Shown: in pieces, positions 23,779-32,523 of the stretch | Position numbering within the stretch: position 1 is the stretch's first letter | How the letters are laid out: each line of letters starts with the position of its first letter | Assembly: GCA_017622875.1 (NCBI GenBank) | Contig: JAGAQG010000049.1 | Coordinates: forward strand, 1-37,090 | Origin: Lachnospiraceae bacterium | GTDB lineage: Bacteria > Bacillota > Clostridia > Lachnospirales > Lachnospiraceae | Length of the DNA: 37,090 nt | Reading direction: 5' to 3' | The notes under the pieces: model-generated | What the model was told of the DNA's origin: nothing | Seen by the model: the letters and a program-made list of their open reading frames with translations, nothing else | Databases searched by the model: none | Program-made: the position numbers and the translations under genes

Positions 23779-24981
23779 TTAGCAATACCCCACTGCCAGT
23801 CCAAACAATAATATCACGCTCGTCAAAATCAGATTTGCAAGTTGGAATTTTCCACTCCATTTTACCCAGTTTCCATAGCTTATATTTGCCAGACCCAAAG
23901 AGATTAAAAGTACCGGATTCGTCGGATAAAACACATTGGAAAATCCATCTCCAAACGCAAATGCCAATACACACAACTGGGATGAAATACCAAATACTTC
24001 CGCTGTCGGCACGATCAATGGCATCAAAAGAAATGCTTTTGCAGAGCCTGACGGGATAAAGAAATTCATTACCAGCACCAGTGCATAAATAAATAGAATC
24101 ACACCCCATCTCGGAAGTCCAGCCACCAGTTCAATGGCTCCTGCTAAAAACGCATCCAGAATATTTCCTTCCATTAATGTATACCGAATGGAATTGGCCA
24201 TCATGATCAGCAGAACCCCCGGCAATACACTGATGACACCATCCTTAAATGTGAGCACAATCTTCAAAATTTTGCTGCCGGCAGATCTCTGAATCTCACT
24301 GGCCTTTTCTTTCTTTGTCTCGCCTCCGGCAATCACCGCATCCATCGGCTTTTCAATTTTTTTCACATGCCACCATAAGAACAGCATCAAAAGCCCATAA
24401 ATCAGTACAAATCCCACGATACGCAGCCAGATTCCTGAAAACGTTCGAAGGCCTGCAATTTCCTGAGCAACGCCTACCGTAAACGGGTTGCAGACACCGG
24501 CTGCAAATCCACAGCCAGCCGCCAGAATACTCATTCCAAGCCCCGTCAATGCATCCCAGCCAAGTCGAATCGCCAGAGCCACCACGATTGGGACCAGCGG
24601 TACACATTCTTCAAACGTACCGATTGCAGAACCAAGTACCATAAAGAACAGCGGTATCACTGCCAGCAGGATTCTTCTGCTTTTTCCAAATTTATCTGTA
24701 ATCTTATCCAGCAAAAACCTTAACACGCCAAATTTATCAAGGGTATTAAACAGTCCTCCCAGTACGATCAAAAGAATGATGACCGCAATCATGGAACTAT
24801 TATCCTCGCTGAATAATACAAGAATCGGAGACAGTGCCCATTTCCAGAATGGAATTCCTCCTCCCGGAATGATAAATGTTAATGCATAAGTCACGATCAT
24901 CATAATAAAGATTACAATGATTGCTGTAATAAATGATTTCACACCTGCGCCAAGCGCAGTTTTTTCTTCTTTTCTTCCCAT
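23779..24981 (-). CDS. YfcC/DcuC-family membrane transporter
   Basis: 400 residues with 10-12 membrane segments. The pattern IVTYALTFIIPGGG at the N terminus, then IAVIILLIVLGGLFNTLDKFGVL and FIPSGSAKAFLLMPLIVPTAEVFGIS in the C-terminal half, fits the YfcC/DcuC (C4-dicarboxylate/basic amino-acid antiporter-like) group. It is shorter than many YfcC proteins (about 460-500). The substrate cannot be read from sequence. It forms an operon with the VOC protein downstream. Confidence 0.8.
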   Translation of the reverse strand: MGRKEEKTALGAGVKSFITAIIVIFIMMIVTYALTFIIPGGGIPFWKWALSPILVLFSEDNSSMIAVIILLIVLGGLFNTLDKFGVLRFLLDKITDKFGKSRRILLAVIPLFFMVLGSAIGTFEECVPLVPIVVALAIRLGWDALTGLGMSILAAGCGFAAGVCNPFTVGVAQEIAGLRTFSGIWLRIVGFVLIYGLLMLFLWWHVKKIEKPMDAVIAGGETKKEKASEIQRSAGSKILKIVLTFKDGVISVLPGVLLIMMANSIRYTLMEGNILDAFLAGAIELVAGLPRWGVILFIYALVLVMNFFIPSGSAKAFLLMPLIVPTAEVFGISSQLCVLAFAFGDGFSNVFYPTNPVLLISLGLANISYGNWVKWSGKFQLANLILTSVILLFGLAVGYC

Positions 24982-25023
24982 TTCTTCACTTTTCCACTTT
25001 TACTCATTAAAGTATTTTATTAA

Positions 25024-25051
25024 ATTTTATCACAAATGCGGATTCTTTCAA
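25024..25051 (-). promoter_or_regulatory. Promoter of the YfcC-VOC operon
   Basis: The minus strand has TTGAAA (25046-25051), 16 bases, TAAAAT (25024-25029), about 43 bases before the ATG. Confidence 0.6.
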
Positions 25052-25077
25052 AGACGAAAACTTTTATGAAATTTTCT

Positions 25078-25548
25078 CTAATTCAGCCACCAGATTGTGA
25101 AATTTAAATATCCTGCAAAGGCCAACCACATAAGATAAGGAATATTTAGGTATGCTGCCAGCTTGGATATCTGATAGAATTCTCTAATCATAATGGCTAC
25201 GAGAAAGAAAAGAAGGACCAGCCATAGAAATGAGAATAAGAACCATTGGAAGTTAAAAAAGAAAGTTGGCCACAAGAAATTTACGGTCAGCTGATAGGCA
25301 TAAATCGAAATGGCGTTTTGTATTTCATCCCTGTCAGCGCCAGAAGTTAAGATTAAATAGGAGGAAATTCCCATCAATGTATAAAGAACTGTCCAGACTA
25401 TCGGAAACAGCCAGGATGGCGGGGACAAGGACGGTTTGTTTACGCTTTCAAACACCGACATTCCGCCACCTGTTAAAAGTGCGGAAGCAGTGCCCACTGC
25501 CAGAGGAATTGCGATGCAGATAATCAATAATTTCCAGTTCATTTTCAT
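25078..25548 (-). CDS. TspO/MBR-family membrane protein
   Basis: 156 residues with five predicted membrane helices, the TspO signature. NKPSLSPPSWLFPIVWTVLYTLMGISSYLI near residues 37-66 and the aromatic WLAFAGYLNFTIWWLN C terminus are diagnostic. TspO proteins bind porphyrins and related tetrapyrroles, and their physiological role in anaerobes is unclear. A promoter of its own is likely in the divergent gap 25549-25678 shared with the next plus-strand gene, but no clear box was found for it. Confidence 0.93.
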   Translation of the reverse strand: MKMNWKLLIICIAIPLAVGTASALLTGGGMSVFESVNKPSLSPPSWLFPIVWTVLYTLMGISSYLILTSGADRDEIQNAISIYAYQLTVNFLWPTFFFNFQWFLFSFLWLVLLFFLVAIMIREFYQISKLAAYLNIPYLMWLAFAGYLNFTIWWLN

Positions 25549-25678
25549 ATTTCAGGACTCCGAATATTTTCCATATTTCTTGATCTATTTTATGAAATAT
25601 TTTTTCGGTGAATGTTAAATGTTATTATATTTCTCCTGTTTCTGTGCATATTAATCTCAAATATATTTGGAGGTTCTT

Positions 25679-26113
25679 ATGGAAGATCGAGATACAATCA
25701 AACTGTTAAAAGAATGTGATGCAGGCTCTAAAATGGCGGTCACATCATTGGATGAGATTTTAGAAAAAGTCGAAAATGTAAATTTAAAAAAGCTGTTGAT
25801 GGAAACAAAAGGACATCATGAAAAGCTGGGAAATGAGATTCACACCCTGCTCAATGAGTATGGAAGTGAAGAAAAAGAACCGAATGCAATGGCCAAGGGA
25901 ATGTCATGGATGAAAACGAATATGAAAATGAGTATGAATGACACCGATGAAACCGCTGCTGATTTGATTACTGACGGTTGTAATATGGGTATTAAGTCCT
26001 TGTACAAATATATGAATCAATATCCAGGAGCAAATTCTAAAGTGAAAGATATTTGTAAGAAACTGATTTCCATTGAAGATCAGTTAAGAAAAGAACTCAG
26101 GGCGTATTTGTAA
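25679..26113 (+). CDS. Small helical protein, DUF2383/ferritin-like
   Basis: 144 residues from the ATG at 25679, with GGAGG five bases upstream; an earlier TTG in frame lies inside the ribosome binding site region. It is almost entirely helical: IKLLKECDAGSKMAVTSLDEILEKV and LKKLLMETKGHHEKLGNEIHTLLNEYG look like the first two helices of a four-helix bundle of the DUF2383 type. There is a Met-rich segment (MAKGMSWMKTNMKMSMND). No metal-binding ExxH pair is convincing. Function unknown. A 9-bp stem with a three-base loop (26100-26120) spans its stop codon. Confidence 0.75.
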   Translation: MEDRDTIKLLKECDAGSKMAVTSLDEILEKVENVNLKKLLMETKGHHEKLGNEIHTLLNEYGSEEKEPNAMAKGMSWMKTNMKMSMNDTDETAADLITDGCNMGIKSLYKYMNQYPGANSKVKDICKKLISIEDQLRKELRAYL

Positions 26114-26145
26114 TACGCCCCAGAGATTAAAATAGCCGAAACTCA

Positions 26146-26174
26146 TTGGATATTTACCTCAACCTATGTATAAT
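26146..26174 (+). promoter_or_regulatory. Promoter of the SGNH-MATE operon
   Basis: TTGGAT (26146-26151), 17 bases, TATAAT (26169-26174), about 28 bases before the SGNH hydrolase ATG, which has GGAGG upstream. Confidence 0.7.
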
Positions 26175-26202
26175 ATAATTATTACCCGGTTCGGAGGTAC
26201 TT

Positions 26203-26811
26203 ATGAAAAATCTGTTATTTTTAGGTGACAGCATTACAGACTGTAATCATTATTTTGACCCTGAAAATTTAGGTCAGGGCTATGTACGCATGATTTCTGA
26301 CCAAATAAATACACCTGATAAAGTCTATCAGGTACTGAATAAAGGAAATGATGGATTTACGGTTCCTGCTGTCCGCAGATTATGGAAACGCAGCTGTTTA
26401 AATTTACAGCCTGATTTTATTACGATTCTGATTGGAATCAATGATCTGGCAGTGATGAGAAATACAGGTATCACAGCCTCTGTGGGGCTCGCAGACTTTC
26501 GGGAACAATATCAGACGCTGATTGACGATATCCGAATGATGACAGACTGTCCGATACTTCTTATGGAGCCTTTCATTTTTCCATATCCGGCAGAATATTC
26601 AACCTGGGAGCCGGAGCTACACGCAATGAGTGAAATCATTCAGGACATTGCTTCTAAAAATCAAGTAACCTTTCTTCCTCTCTGGGAGAATCTTCTTTTA
26701 GAGGCAAAAAAATACGGTTATTCTGAAATTACGATTGATGGGATTCATTTAACAAAATACGGTCATCAGCTGATTGCGGAAAAATGGATTGAGAAAGTGA
26801 ATTTATTATGA
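26203..26811 (+). CDS. SGNH/GDSL-family hydrolase
   Basis: 202 residues. All four SGNH blocks are visible: GDSITD with the nucleophile S10, G48 in NKGNDG, N80 in GIND, and D179 and H182 in DGIHLT. It is cytoplasmic (no signal peptide), so deacetylation of imported sugars or esters is plausible; lipid hydrolysis is less likely. The last four bases overlap the start of the MATE gene (ATGA). Confidence 0.9.
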   Translation: MKNLLFLGDSITDCNHYFDPENLGQGYVRMISDQINTPDKVYQVLNKGNDGFTVPAVRRLWKRSCLNLQPDFITILIGINDLAVMRNTGITASVGLADFREQYQTLIDDIRMMTDCPILLMEPFIFPYPAEYSTWEPELHAMSEIIQDIASKNQVTFLPLWENLLLEAKKYGYSEITIDGIHLTKYGHQLIAEKWIEKVNLL

Positions 26812-27965
26812 ATCAGGATTTGACTAAAGGACCGATCATAAAATCTATGCTGCTTTTTGCAGTTCCAATGATCTTAGGAAATCTACTTCAGCAGTGTTAC
26901 AACATTGCCGATACCTTTATCGTGGGACGCTTTTTAGGATCCAATGCATTGGCTGCGGTCGGTTCTTCCTTTACCCTAATGACATTTTTAACTTCGATTT
27001 TGCTTGGACTCTGCATGGGAAGCGGTGCTTACTTTTCCATCTGCTTTGGCGAAAGAAATGAGAAAGCTCTCAAAGAAGGCCTGTTTGCTTCCTTCTTATT
27101 AATTGCCGGGCTGACTGTGATTTTGAATGTTATCGTTTTTGCCCTTTTAGATAAAATAGAATTCTTTTTGCAAGTACCGAAAGAGGTATGGCCTTTGATG
27201 CGCAGTTATCTCGTCATCATTTTTATGGGAATTACTGCGACTTTTTTCTATAATTATTTTGCATCCCTTTTAAGGGCTGTTGGAAACTCCATCGTACCGC
27301 TTGTTTTCCTCGCTGTTTCAGCGATGTTAAACATTATTTTGGATCTATGGTTCGTAATCGGGCTTAATTTCGGCGTCGGCGGGACTGTCATGGCAGCATT
27401 TGCGGCCGCAGTCAAAATTGACGCGTTTGCTTATATGCCTGTACAGGATTTTGGCAACGCATTTTCCACATTTATTGCCCAGAATTATGGTGCAAAGAAA
27501 TATGACCGTATACGTTCCGGTTTTAAAGGCGCTATGGCAGCATCCTTTTTCTTCTGTATCATTGTTTCAGCAATTGTCTGGATTTTTGCCCGTCCACTGA
27601 TGCTTCTTTTTGTAGATTCTTCTGAAACTGCGATTATTTTTGAAGGTGTCCGCTATCTTCACATTGAAGGCGCATTTTACTGTGGAATCGGATGTCTGTT
27701 CTTACTCTACGGACTTTACCGTGCCATGGGAAAACCGGAAATGTCTGTGGTACTCACCGTGATTTCTCTGGGCACGCGAGTTGTGCTTGCCTATATTCTT
27801 TCTGCGATTCCTACTATCAGTGTCGTTGGAATCTGGTGGGCTGTCCCGATTGGATGGTTCCTTGCGGATTGCACAGGAATTATCTTCTATCTGTCAAAAA
27901 AGAGAAGCTGCTCCACTAAAGCAGTTTCCCTTTTTATGCTTCTTCAATCGTCTCACCCTCATTAG
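26808..27965 (+). CDS. MATE-family efflux transporter with an apparent internal deletion
   Basis: 385 residues where 440-460 are usual. The N-terminal half is normal (TKGPIIKSMLLFAVPMILGNLLQQ; ADTFIVGRFLG). After LDLWFVIGLNFGVGGT, at about residue 192, the sequence jumps to VMAAFAAAVKIDAFAYMPVQ, which in relatives comes roughly 65-75 residues later. The frame is kept. The missing part covers the loop between the two halves and the first helix of the second half. The C-terminal tail runs through a terminator hairpin (27896-27935) and overlaps the convergent gene by 32 bases. Transport activity is doubtful. Confidence 0.85.
   Translation: MNQDLTKGPIIKSMLLFAVPMILGNLLQQCYNIADTFIVGRFLGSNALAAVGSSFTLMTFLTSILLGLCMGSGAYFSICFGERNEKALKEGLFASFLLIAGLTVILNVIVFALLDKIEFFLQVPKEVWPLMRSYLVIIFMGITATFFYNYFASLLRAVGNSIVPLVFLAVSAMLNIILDLWFVIGLNFGVGGTVMAAFAAAVKIDAFAYMPVQDFGNAFSTFIAQNYGAKKYDRIRSGFKGAMAASFFFCIIVSAIVWIFARPLMLLFVDSSETAIIFEGVRYLHIEGAFYCGIGCLFLLYGLYRAMGKPEMSVVLTVISLGTRVVLAYILSAIPTISVVGIWWAVPIGWFLADCTGIIFYLSKKRSCSTKAVSLFMLLQSSHPH
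27896..27935 (+). terminator. Terminator inside the end of the MATE gene
   Basis: GAAGCTGCT and AGCAGTTTC form a nine-bp stem (one G-U) with a seven-base loop, preceded by an A run and followed by CCTTTTT. It lies before the MATE stop codon at 27963-27965, so the present reading frame runs about ten codons past its own terminator. Confidence 0.75.
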
Positions 27966-28956
27966 CTTCTTCCATAGTAATCTCCTGCTGTGGCGCTTCC
28001 ACCGCAAATCTCACCTGCAGCACCGCCTGCGGCCAGTTCAAAGAAAGGTAAGCATACTTTTCCTTCTTCGCAGCCTCTTCATGGAAGATTTCAAACAACT
28101 CTTTTAAAACTTCCCTTGTCAGATATCCTCCTCTCCAGTGGAAAATCAACACTTTGCCTTTCTTCACTGCCTGAGCAGCACGTTTTCTGACATCCTCATA
28201 TTTTGTCCATGACAATTTTTTCTCTCTATAATAAGTATGATCTCCATCAACGCACGCTGGAATTTTATAAATGACCGGCTCATGATCTTTGAAAATCTGG
28301 CTGTCGCTTAAATTAAAATAATCATACCGAATCACATCATCCTTACCTAAAGAGTTATCAAAGGTGGCATCCAGATGATAATATTTTCCCTCAATGCGTA
28401 CCACATTCCACATATGGCGGTATTTTATTCCCTTCTCAGGGTTATTATCACATAATGCAATGATGCACCAGATTCCAAGAGCATCACATAAAATTTTCAC
28501 TGACTTTGCAATTCCCTCGCAGACTCCCACACCCTGCTGGAGCGGTCCGATAATTTCATGCGAGTAAGCCTTTTTCAACTTATCATACCGCACATTCTGG
28601 CAAATAAAATCGTGAATAAACAGCTCCTTCTCCTTTTCACTCATCTTCTCCGCCTGGCGAGCAAGCTTTTTCACTCTGGATTCCAACGCCACACGATGCT
28701 CTGCAATCTGATTTTTCTTAAACAAATACTCCGGAATCATCTCCGCATGATCAGAATCCTTATAATATTTATAAGAAAACTTCACTGACCAGAAAATTTC
28801 CGGATGGTCCATTCTCACCATAAAATAAATATCCGAAAGTGTCTTTCCATCCAACAAAGGCACCGTAAAAGAAGGTGCCAGATTAAGAAGTCCCTCTTTC
28901 ATAGCATAATATGCCTTCTGCTCAATTTTCGTCAACTGATTATAATAATAAGCCAT
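27934..28956 (-). CDS. Transglutaminase-like (papain-fold) protein
   Basis: 340 residues. The catalytic triad of the transglutaminase-like superfamily is visible: C146 in GVGVCEGIA, H181 in YRHMWNVV and D196 in HLDATFD. There is no signal peptide. The helical first 120 residues and a C-terminal ~80-residue domain (VLIFHWRGGYL) flank the core. In this superfamily most bacterial members are peptidases, so protein or peptide processing is the best guess. It follows the AraC gene by eight bases, and probably shares its transcript. GGAGAAG precedes the ATG. Confidence 0.85.
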   Translation of the reverse strand: MAYYYNQLTKIEQKAYYAMKEGLLNLAPSFTVPLLDGKTLSDIYFMVRMDHPEIFWSVKFSYKYYKDSDHAEMIPEYLFKKNQIAEHRVALESRVKKLARQAEKMSEKEKELFIHDFICQNVRYDKLKKAYSHEIIGPLQQGVGVCEGIAKSVKILCDALGIWCIIALCDNNPEKGIKYRHMWNVVRIEGKYYHLDATFDNSLGKDDVIRYDYFNLSDSQIFKDHEPVIYKIPACVDGDHTYYREKKLSWTKYEDVRKRAAQAVKKGKVLIFHWRGGYLTREVLKELFEIFHEEAAKKEKYAYLSLNWPQAVLQVRFAVEAPQQEITMEEANEGETIEEA

Positions 28957-28964
28957 AGCTTCTC

Positions 28965-29846
28965 CTACTCTTCTTTTCTGAACTGGCTCGGTGTCACACC
29001 AAGGCGCTTTTTAAACAGGCGGTTAAAGTTCGAGATATTGTCAAATCCTGTGCGCTGTGCAATCTCCAGAATCGTATCATTGGTAACTTTCAACTCCTGC
29101 GCAGCTTTTCCAATGCGGAATTCAATCAAATATTCCATAAAACTGGTTCCCGTCATCTCCTTGAACCATCTCATAAAATGACTGGCACTATAGCCGCACT
29201 CGTCAGCCATTCCCTCCACCGTCAGTTTCTTATCATATCCATCTTCAATCCTTGCCAGCACGATCTTAAATTTCTCTGTACTGGAATTCATAAAAGATGT
29301 CTCTTTTGTCTCCGCCATCTGAAACAGCATTGAAAAAATGATCAGAAGATTCCCACGAACTGCAAGCTCATAGCCCTGAGATTTTTTTGAACACAAAGAA
29401 TCTGAAGTATCCAGATAAGCCCTCACCTGGCTGTTTAATGGATGCTCCGTATCAATGCATGTGGGAATCGTCACCTTCTCATTGGTCAGTGGCTGCCAGT
29501 ATTTCTGGTTGCACAAATCGAACTGAGTTCCACCGAGAAAGCTCATATCAAAAATAATATTTTCATACTCCATTCGCATTCTGTTTTTATGCTTTAAGCC
29601 ATGAATATGTCCCGGCAAAATCACAAAGACATCTCCCGCCTTTGCATTATAAGTCTCAAAATCTACCTGTACAATACCTTCGCCTCTTTTGATGTAGATC
29701 AATTCCACACTGTCCTGCCAATGCATTGGTACAAAAAAGAAGTCCTGCGGAATTGTACAAGGATAAACATTGTAGGCAAACATCATATTGGAATGACGTT
29801 TTGTCTCATGGTAAGCATTTATCATTGATTTTTTTGTATCACTCAT
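28965..29846 (-). CDS. AraC-family regulator with cupin sensor domain
   Basis: 293 residues from the ATG at 29844-29846. A longer frame to 29903 has no ribosome binding site; GGAGAAA lies 11 bases upstream of the chosen ATG, so the start is uncertain. The N-terminal cupin (VELIYIKRGEGIVQVDFETYNAKAGDVFVILPG) binds a ligand, usually a sugar. The C-terminal AraC domain holds LTVEGMADECGYSASHFMRWFKEMTG and ILEIAQRTGFDNISNFNRLFKKRLGVTPSQFR. It is divergent from the glycogen phosphorylase gene with overlapping promoters, so it may control that gene and its own operon with the transglutaminase-like gene. Confidence 0.9.
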   Translation of the reverse strand: MSDTKKSMINAYHETKRHSNMMFAYNVYPCTIPQDFFFVPMHWQDSVELIYIKRGEGIVQVDFETYNAKAGDVFVILPGHIHGLKHKNRMRMEYENIIFDMSFLGGTQFDLCNQKYWQPLTNEKVTIPTCIDTEHPLNSQVRAYLDTSDSLCSKKSQGYELAVRGNLLIIFSMLFQMAETKETSFMNSSTEKFKIVLARIEDGYDKKLTVEGMADECGYSASHFMRWFKEMTGTSFMEYLIEFRIGKAAQELKVTNDTILEIAQRTGFDNISNFNRLFKKRLGVTPSQFRKEE

Positions 29847-29885
29847 CGCGCATATTTTCTCCAAAAAACATCTAAGATGATAGGA

Positions 29886-29913
29886 TTGTACAATATTTTG
29901 CACTGATTATACA
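29886..29913. promoter_or_regulatory. Overlapping divergent promoters of AraC and glycogen phosphorylase
   Basis: On the plus strand TTGTAC (29886-29891), 16 bases, TATACA (29908-29913) precedes the phosphorylase. On the minus strand TTGTAT and TACAAT occupy the same bases with an 18-base spacing and serve the AraC gene. The two promoters face opposite ways on the same stretch, so RNA polymerase could use only one at a time. Confidence 0.6.
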
Positions 29914-29985
29914 AGTTTTCGCAAAAAATTTATGATAAAAAGAAGCTGTAAACAAAAACACCCCTTTAGATAAGGAGAACCGACA

Positions 29986-32253
29986 ATGACAAAAAAAGAA
30001 TTAGAAAACAAATTAATTGAACTTTGCAAAAAAAATATCAAATCCTGCAGCTATGAAGAACTCTACACAGCACTTTTAAATATTACCGAAGAAGAAAGTG
30101 CAAAACATGTAGAAGCTGTCACAGGCAGAAAACTTTATTATATTTCCGCAGAATTCCTCATTGGAAAGCTGCTCTCTAACAACTTGATCAACTTAGGTCT
30201 TTACGATGATGTAAAGAAGCTTTTAGAAGCAAACGGAAAATCTATGGCAGAACTTGAAGAAACAGAGCCGGAACCAAGTCTTGGAAATGGTGGTCTCGGA
30301 CGTCTGGCAGCATGCTTCCTTGATTCCCTTGCAACATTAAACCTGCCAGGTGACGGCATCGGCCTTCGTTATCACTGCGGACTCTTCCGTCAGAACTTTA
30401 ATAACAACTTACAGAATGAAACACCAGATTTCTGGTTAGGCGATGATTCCTGGGCAAAGAAAACAGAAAAAGTATATCCTGTTTCTTTAGCAGGTAAAAA
30501 CTACGAAGCACGCCTTTATAAAATTGCAGTCACAGGTTATGAAGGAAGAACAAACTGCTTAAATCTGTTCGACCTTGATACCATCGACCCATCTGTAATT
30601 GGCGATGGAATTTCCTTCGACAAAAACGACATTGAAAAGAACTTAACATTATTCTTATATCCTGATGACAGCGATGATGCAGGACGTATCTTACGTATTT
30701 ACCAGCAGTATTTAATGGTAAGTGCAGGTGCACAGATGATCTTGGAAGATGCTGTAGAACGAGGCAGTGACCTTCACGACCTTGCGGACTACGCAGCAGT
30801 TCAGATCAATGATACACATCCATCCATGGTCATTCCTGAATTGATCCGTCTTCTGACAGAAAAAGGCATTGAATTTGAAGAAGCAGTTGAAATCGTTACA
30901 AAGGTATGTGCTTATACGAACCACACAATCCTTGCAGAAGCATTGGAAAAATGGCCAAGACATTTCCTTGAAACTGTGGTACCTCAGCTTATGCCAATCA
31001 TTGAAAAGCTGAATCATATTGTTTGTGATAAGTACAATGATCAGGCTGTGGCAATTATCGACCAGTGGCAGAATGTGCATATGGCAAATATGGACATTCA
31101 CTTCACACACAGTACAAATGGTGTTGCAGCCCTGCATACAGAAATCTTAAAGAACAGTGAATTAAATCATTTTTACCGTTTATATCCGGAACGTTTCAAT
31201 AACAAGACAAATGGTATCACATTCCGCAGATGGCTCTTAAAGTGTAACCCGGAACTGACTGCTTATATTGAAAAGCTCATCGGGCCAGGCTTCAAAAAAG
31301 ATGCTTCCGAATTAGAAAAACTGGCTGCATTTGCAGATGATGAAAAAGTATTAAAGCAGATCATGAAGATTAAGAAAAACAACAAAAAGGCATTCGCACA
31401 GTGGCTTGAAGCAAAACAGGGAATCACTGTCAATGAAAACAGCATGTTCATGATTCAGTCTAAGAGACTTCACGAATACAAACGTCAGCAGTTGAACCTT
31501 TTATACCTGATTCATCAGTATTACGAAATTAAAGCCGGACACCTTCCAAAGAAACCGATTACAGCAGTATTCGGTGCAAAGGCAGCTCCTGCTTATACGA
31601 TTGCCAAGGATATTATCCATGCATTGTTGACACTCTCTGAAGTAATCGCAGCTGACCCTGAAGTTTCAAAATGGCTTCAGATTGTATTTATCGAAAATTA
31701 CAACGTTGCTGCTGCTGAAAAAATGATTCCGGCATGTGATCTTTCTGAACAGATCAGTTTAGCTTCCAAAGAAGCTTCCGGTACAGGTAACATGAAATTC
31801 ATGTTAAATGGTGCATTGACACTGGGTACCATGGATGGTGCCAACGTGGAAATCGCAGAAGCAGTTGGCGAAGAAAATATTTATATTTTCGGTCAGAGCA
31901 GCAATCAGGTCATCCGCCGCTATGCCCAGGGCGACTACTGTGCAAAAGAATGGTACGAAGCTGATTCAAACATCAAACGTGCGATCAACTTCTTAACAAG
32001 CGAAGCAATGCTTGGCGCCGGCTGTGCAGACAACCTCTATCGTTTACAGAACGAATTGATTTATAAAGACTGGTTCCAGACACTTCCAGACTTCAACGCT
32101 TACGTTGTACGCAAAAATCAGGCTGTGGAAGATTATGCATTAAACCAGAAAGATTGGGCAAAACGTGCCCTGATCAACATCAGCAAAGCTGGCCAGTTCT
32201 CTTCTGACAGAACCATTGCTGAATATAATGACGAAATCTGGCATTTAGGCTAG
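29986..32253 (+). CDS. glgP: Alpha-glucan (glycogen/maltodextrin) phosphorylase
   Basis: 755 residues, GT35. It splits alpha-1,4-glucans with phosphate to glucose-1-phosphate. The pyridoxal-phosphate site is [18 protein letters not shown] with the Schiff-base Lys604. The N-terminal block [26 protein letters not shown] and the central [14 protein letters not shown] are typical. Length is in the short bacterial range, lacking the long N-terminal regulatory extension of animal enzymes. AAGGAG lies ten bases before the ATG. It is monocistronic, with two stem-loops after it. Glycogen storage or maltodextrin use in the cytoplasm is the likely role. Confidence 0.95.
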   Translation: MTKKELENKLIELCKKNIKSCSYEELYTALLNITEEESAKHVEAVTGRKLYYISAEFLIGKLLSNNLINLGLYDDVKKLLEANGKSMAELEETEPEPSLGNGGLGRLAACFLDSLATLNLPGDGIGLRYHCGLFRQNFNNNLQNETPDFWLGDDSWAKKTEKVYPVSLAGKNYEARLYKIAVTGYEGRTNCLNLFDLDTIDPSVIGDGISFDKNDIEKNLTLFLYPDDSDDAGRILRIYQQYLMVSAGAQMILEDAVERGSDLHDLADYAAVQINDTHPSMVIPELIRLLTEKGIEFEEAVEIVTKVCAYTNHTILAEALEKWPRHFLETVVPQLMPIIEKLNHIVCDKYNDQAVAIIDQWQNVHMANMDIHFTHSTNGVAALHTEILKNSELNHFYRLYPERFNNKTNGITFRRWLLKCNPELTAYIEKLIGPGFKKDASELEKLAAFADDEKVLKQIMKIKKNNKKAFAQWLEAKQGITVNENSMFMIQSKRLHEYKRQQLNLLYLIHQYYEIKAGHLPKKPITAVFGAKAAPAYTIAKDIIHALLTLSEVIAADPEVSKWLQIVFIENYNVAAAEKMIPACDLSEQISLASKEASGTGNMKFMLNGALTLGTMDGANVEIAEAVGEENIYIFGQSSNQVIRRYAQGDYCAKEWYEADSNIKRAINFLTSEAMLGAGCADNLYRLQNELIYKDWFQTLPDFNAYVVRKNQAVEDYALNQKDWAKRALINISKAGQFSSDRTIAEYNDEIWHLG

Positions 32254-32259
32254 ATATAA

Positions 32260-32280
32260 CTTAAGCTTCTTTTGCTTAAG
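32260..32280 (+). other. Short stem-loop after glycogen phosphorylase
   Basis: CTTAAGC, seven bases, GCTTAAG lies seven bases after the stop codon. It has no T run and probably stabilises the 3' end, ahead of the real terminator. Confidence 0.6.
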
Positions 32281-32297
32281 CATCCCTATTTGTTTTA

Positions 32298-32336
32298 AGG
32301 CTTCCCGGGTTCTCCTCCCGGGAAGCCTATTTTTCC
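32298..32336 (+). terminator. Terminator of glycogen phosphorylase
   Basis: AGGCTTCCCGGG and CCCGGGAAGCCT form a 12-bp perfect stem with a seven-base loop, followed by ATTTTTCC. Confidence 0.95.
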
Positions 32337-32355
32337 TTGAATTTACTGGCTTTTC

Positions 32356-32384
32356 TTGCCATTTCTTAACCACTGTGCTATATT
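32356..32384 (+). promoter_or_regulatory. Promoter of the hydrolase/ATP-grasp operon
   Basis: TTGCCA (32356-32361), 17 bases, TATATT (32379-32384). Transcription should start near 32391, leaving a leader of about 130 nt before the first ATG. Confidence 0.75.
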
Positions 32385-32390
32385 TAAAAA

Positions 32391-32523
32391 ATGAACATTC
32401 GTTCTTTGACGCATTAAAGTCAAAGAGTGAAATTGAGGAGCAGGTTGAAAGAGACTTTCAACCTTGCATACATGCCTCAAATGAACAAATAAACTTGTTC
32501 AATGAGGCATTTGGAGGCATATT
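32391..32523 (+). promoter_or_regulatory. Structured 5' leader with three consecutive hairpins
   Basis: P1 (32402-32427): a 7-bp stem CTTTGAC/GTCAAAG plus two more pairs. P2 (32443-32463): GGTTGAAAG, three bases, CTTTCAACC, a perfect 9-bp stem. P3 (32473-32509): TGCCTCA and TGAACAA pair with TTGTTCA and TGAGGCA, 14 bp in all. The Shine-Dalgarno GGAGG (32513-32517) follows P3 at once. GAGGCAT occurs twice, at 32504-32510 in P3 and at 32514-32520 with part of the Shine-Dalgarno. The ATGCCTC at 32472-32478 can pair with either copy, giving an open or a closed ribosome binding site. A riboswitch-like or protein-bound control element is inferred; it matches no riboswitch consensus I can recognise. 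Confidence 0.65.

Noticed and set aside
26100-26120. GGGCGTATT-TGT-AATACGCCC over the stop codon of the helical protein
   Set aside because: Good stem but followed by CAGAGATTAA with no T run, so not called as a terminator.
32391-32523. T-box or ykkC/guanidine-type identity for the structured leader
   Set aside because: The T-box bulge sequence and the conserved ykkC bases are absent, and no terminator follows the last stem.
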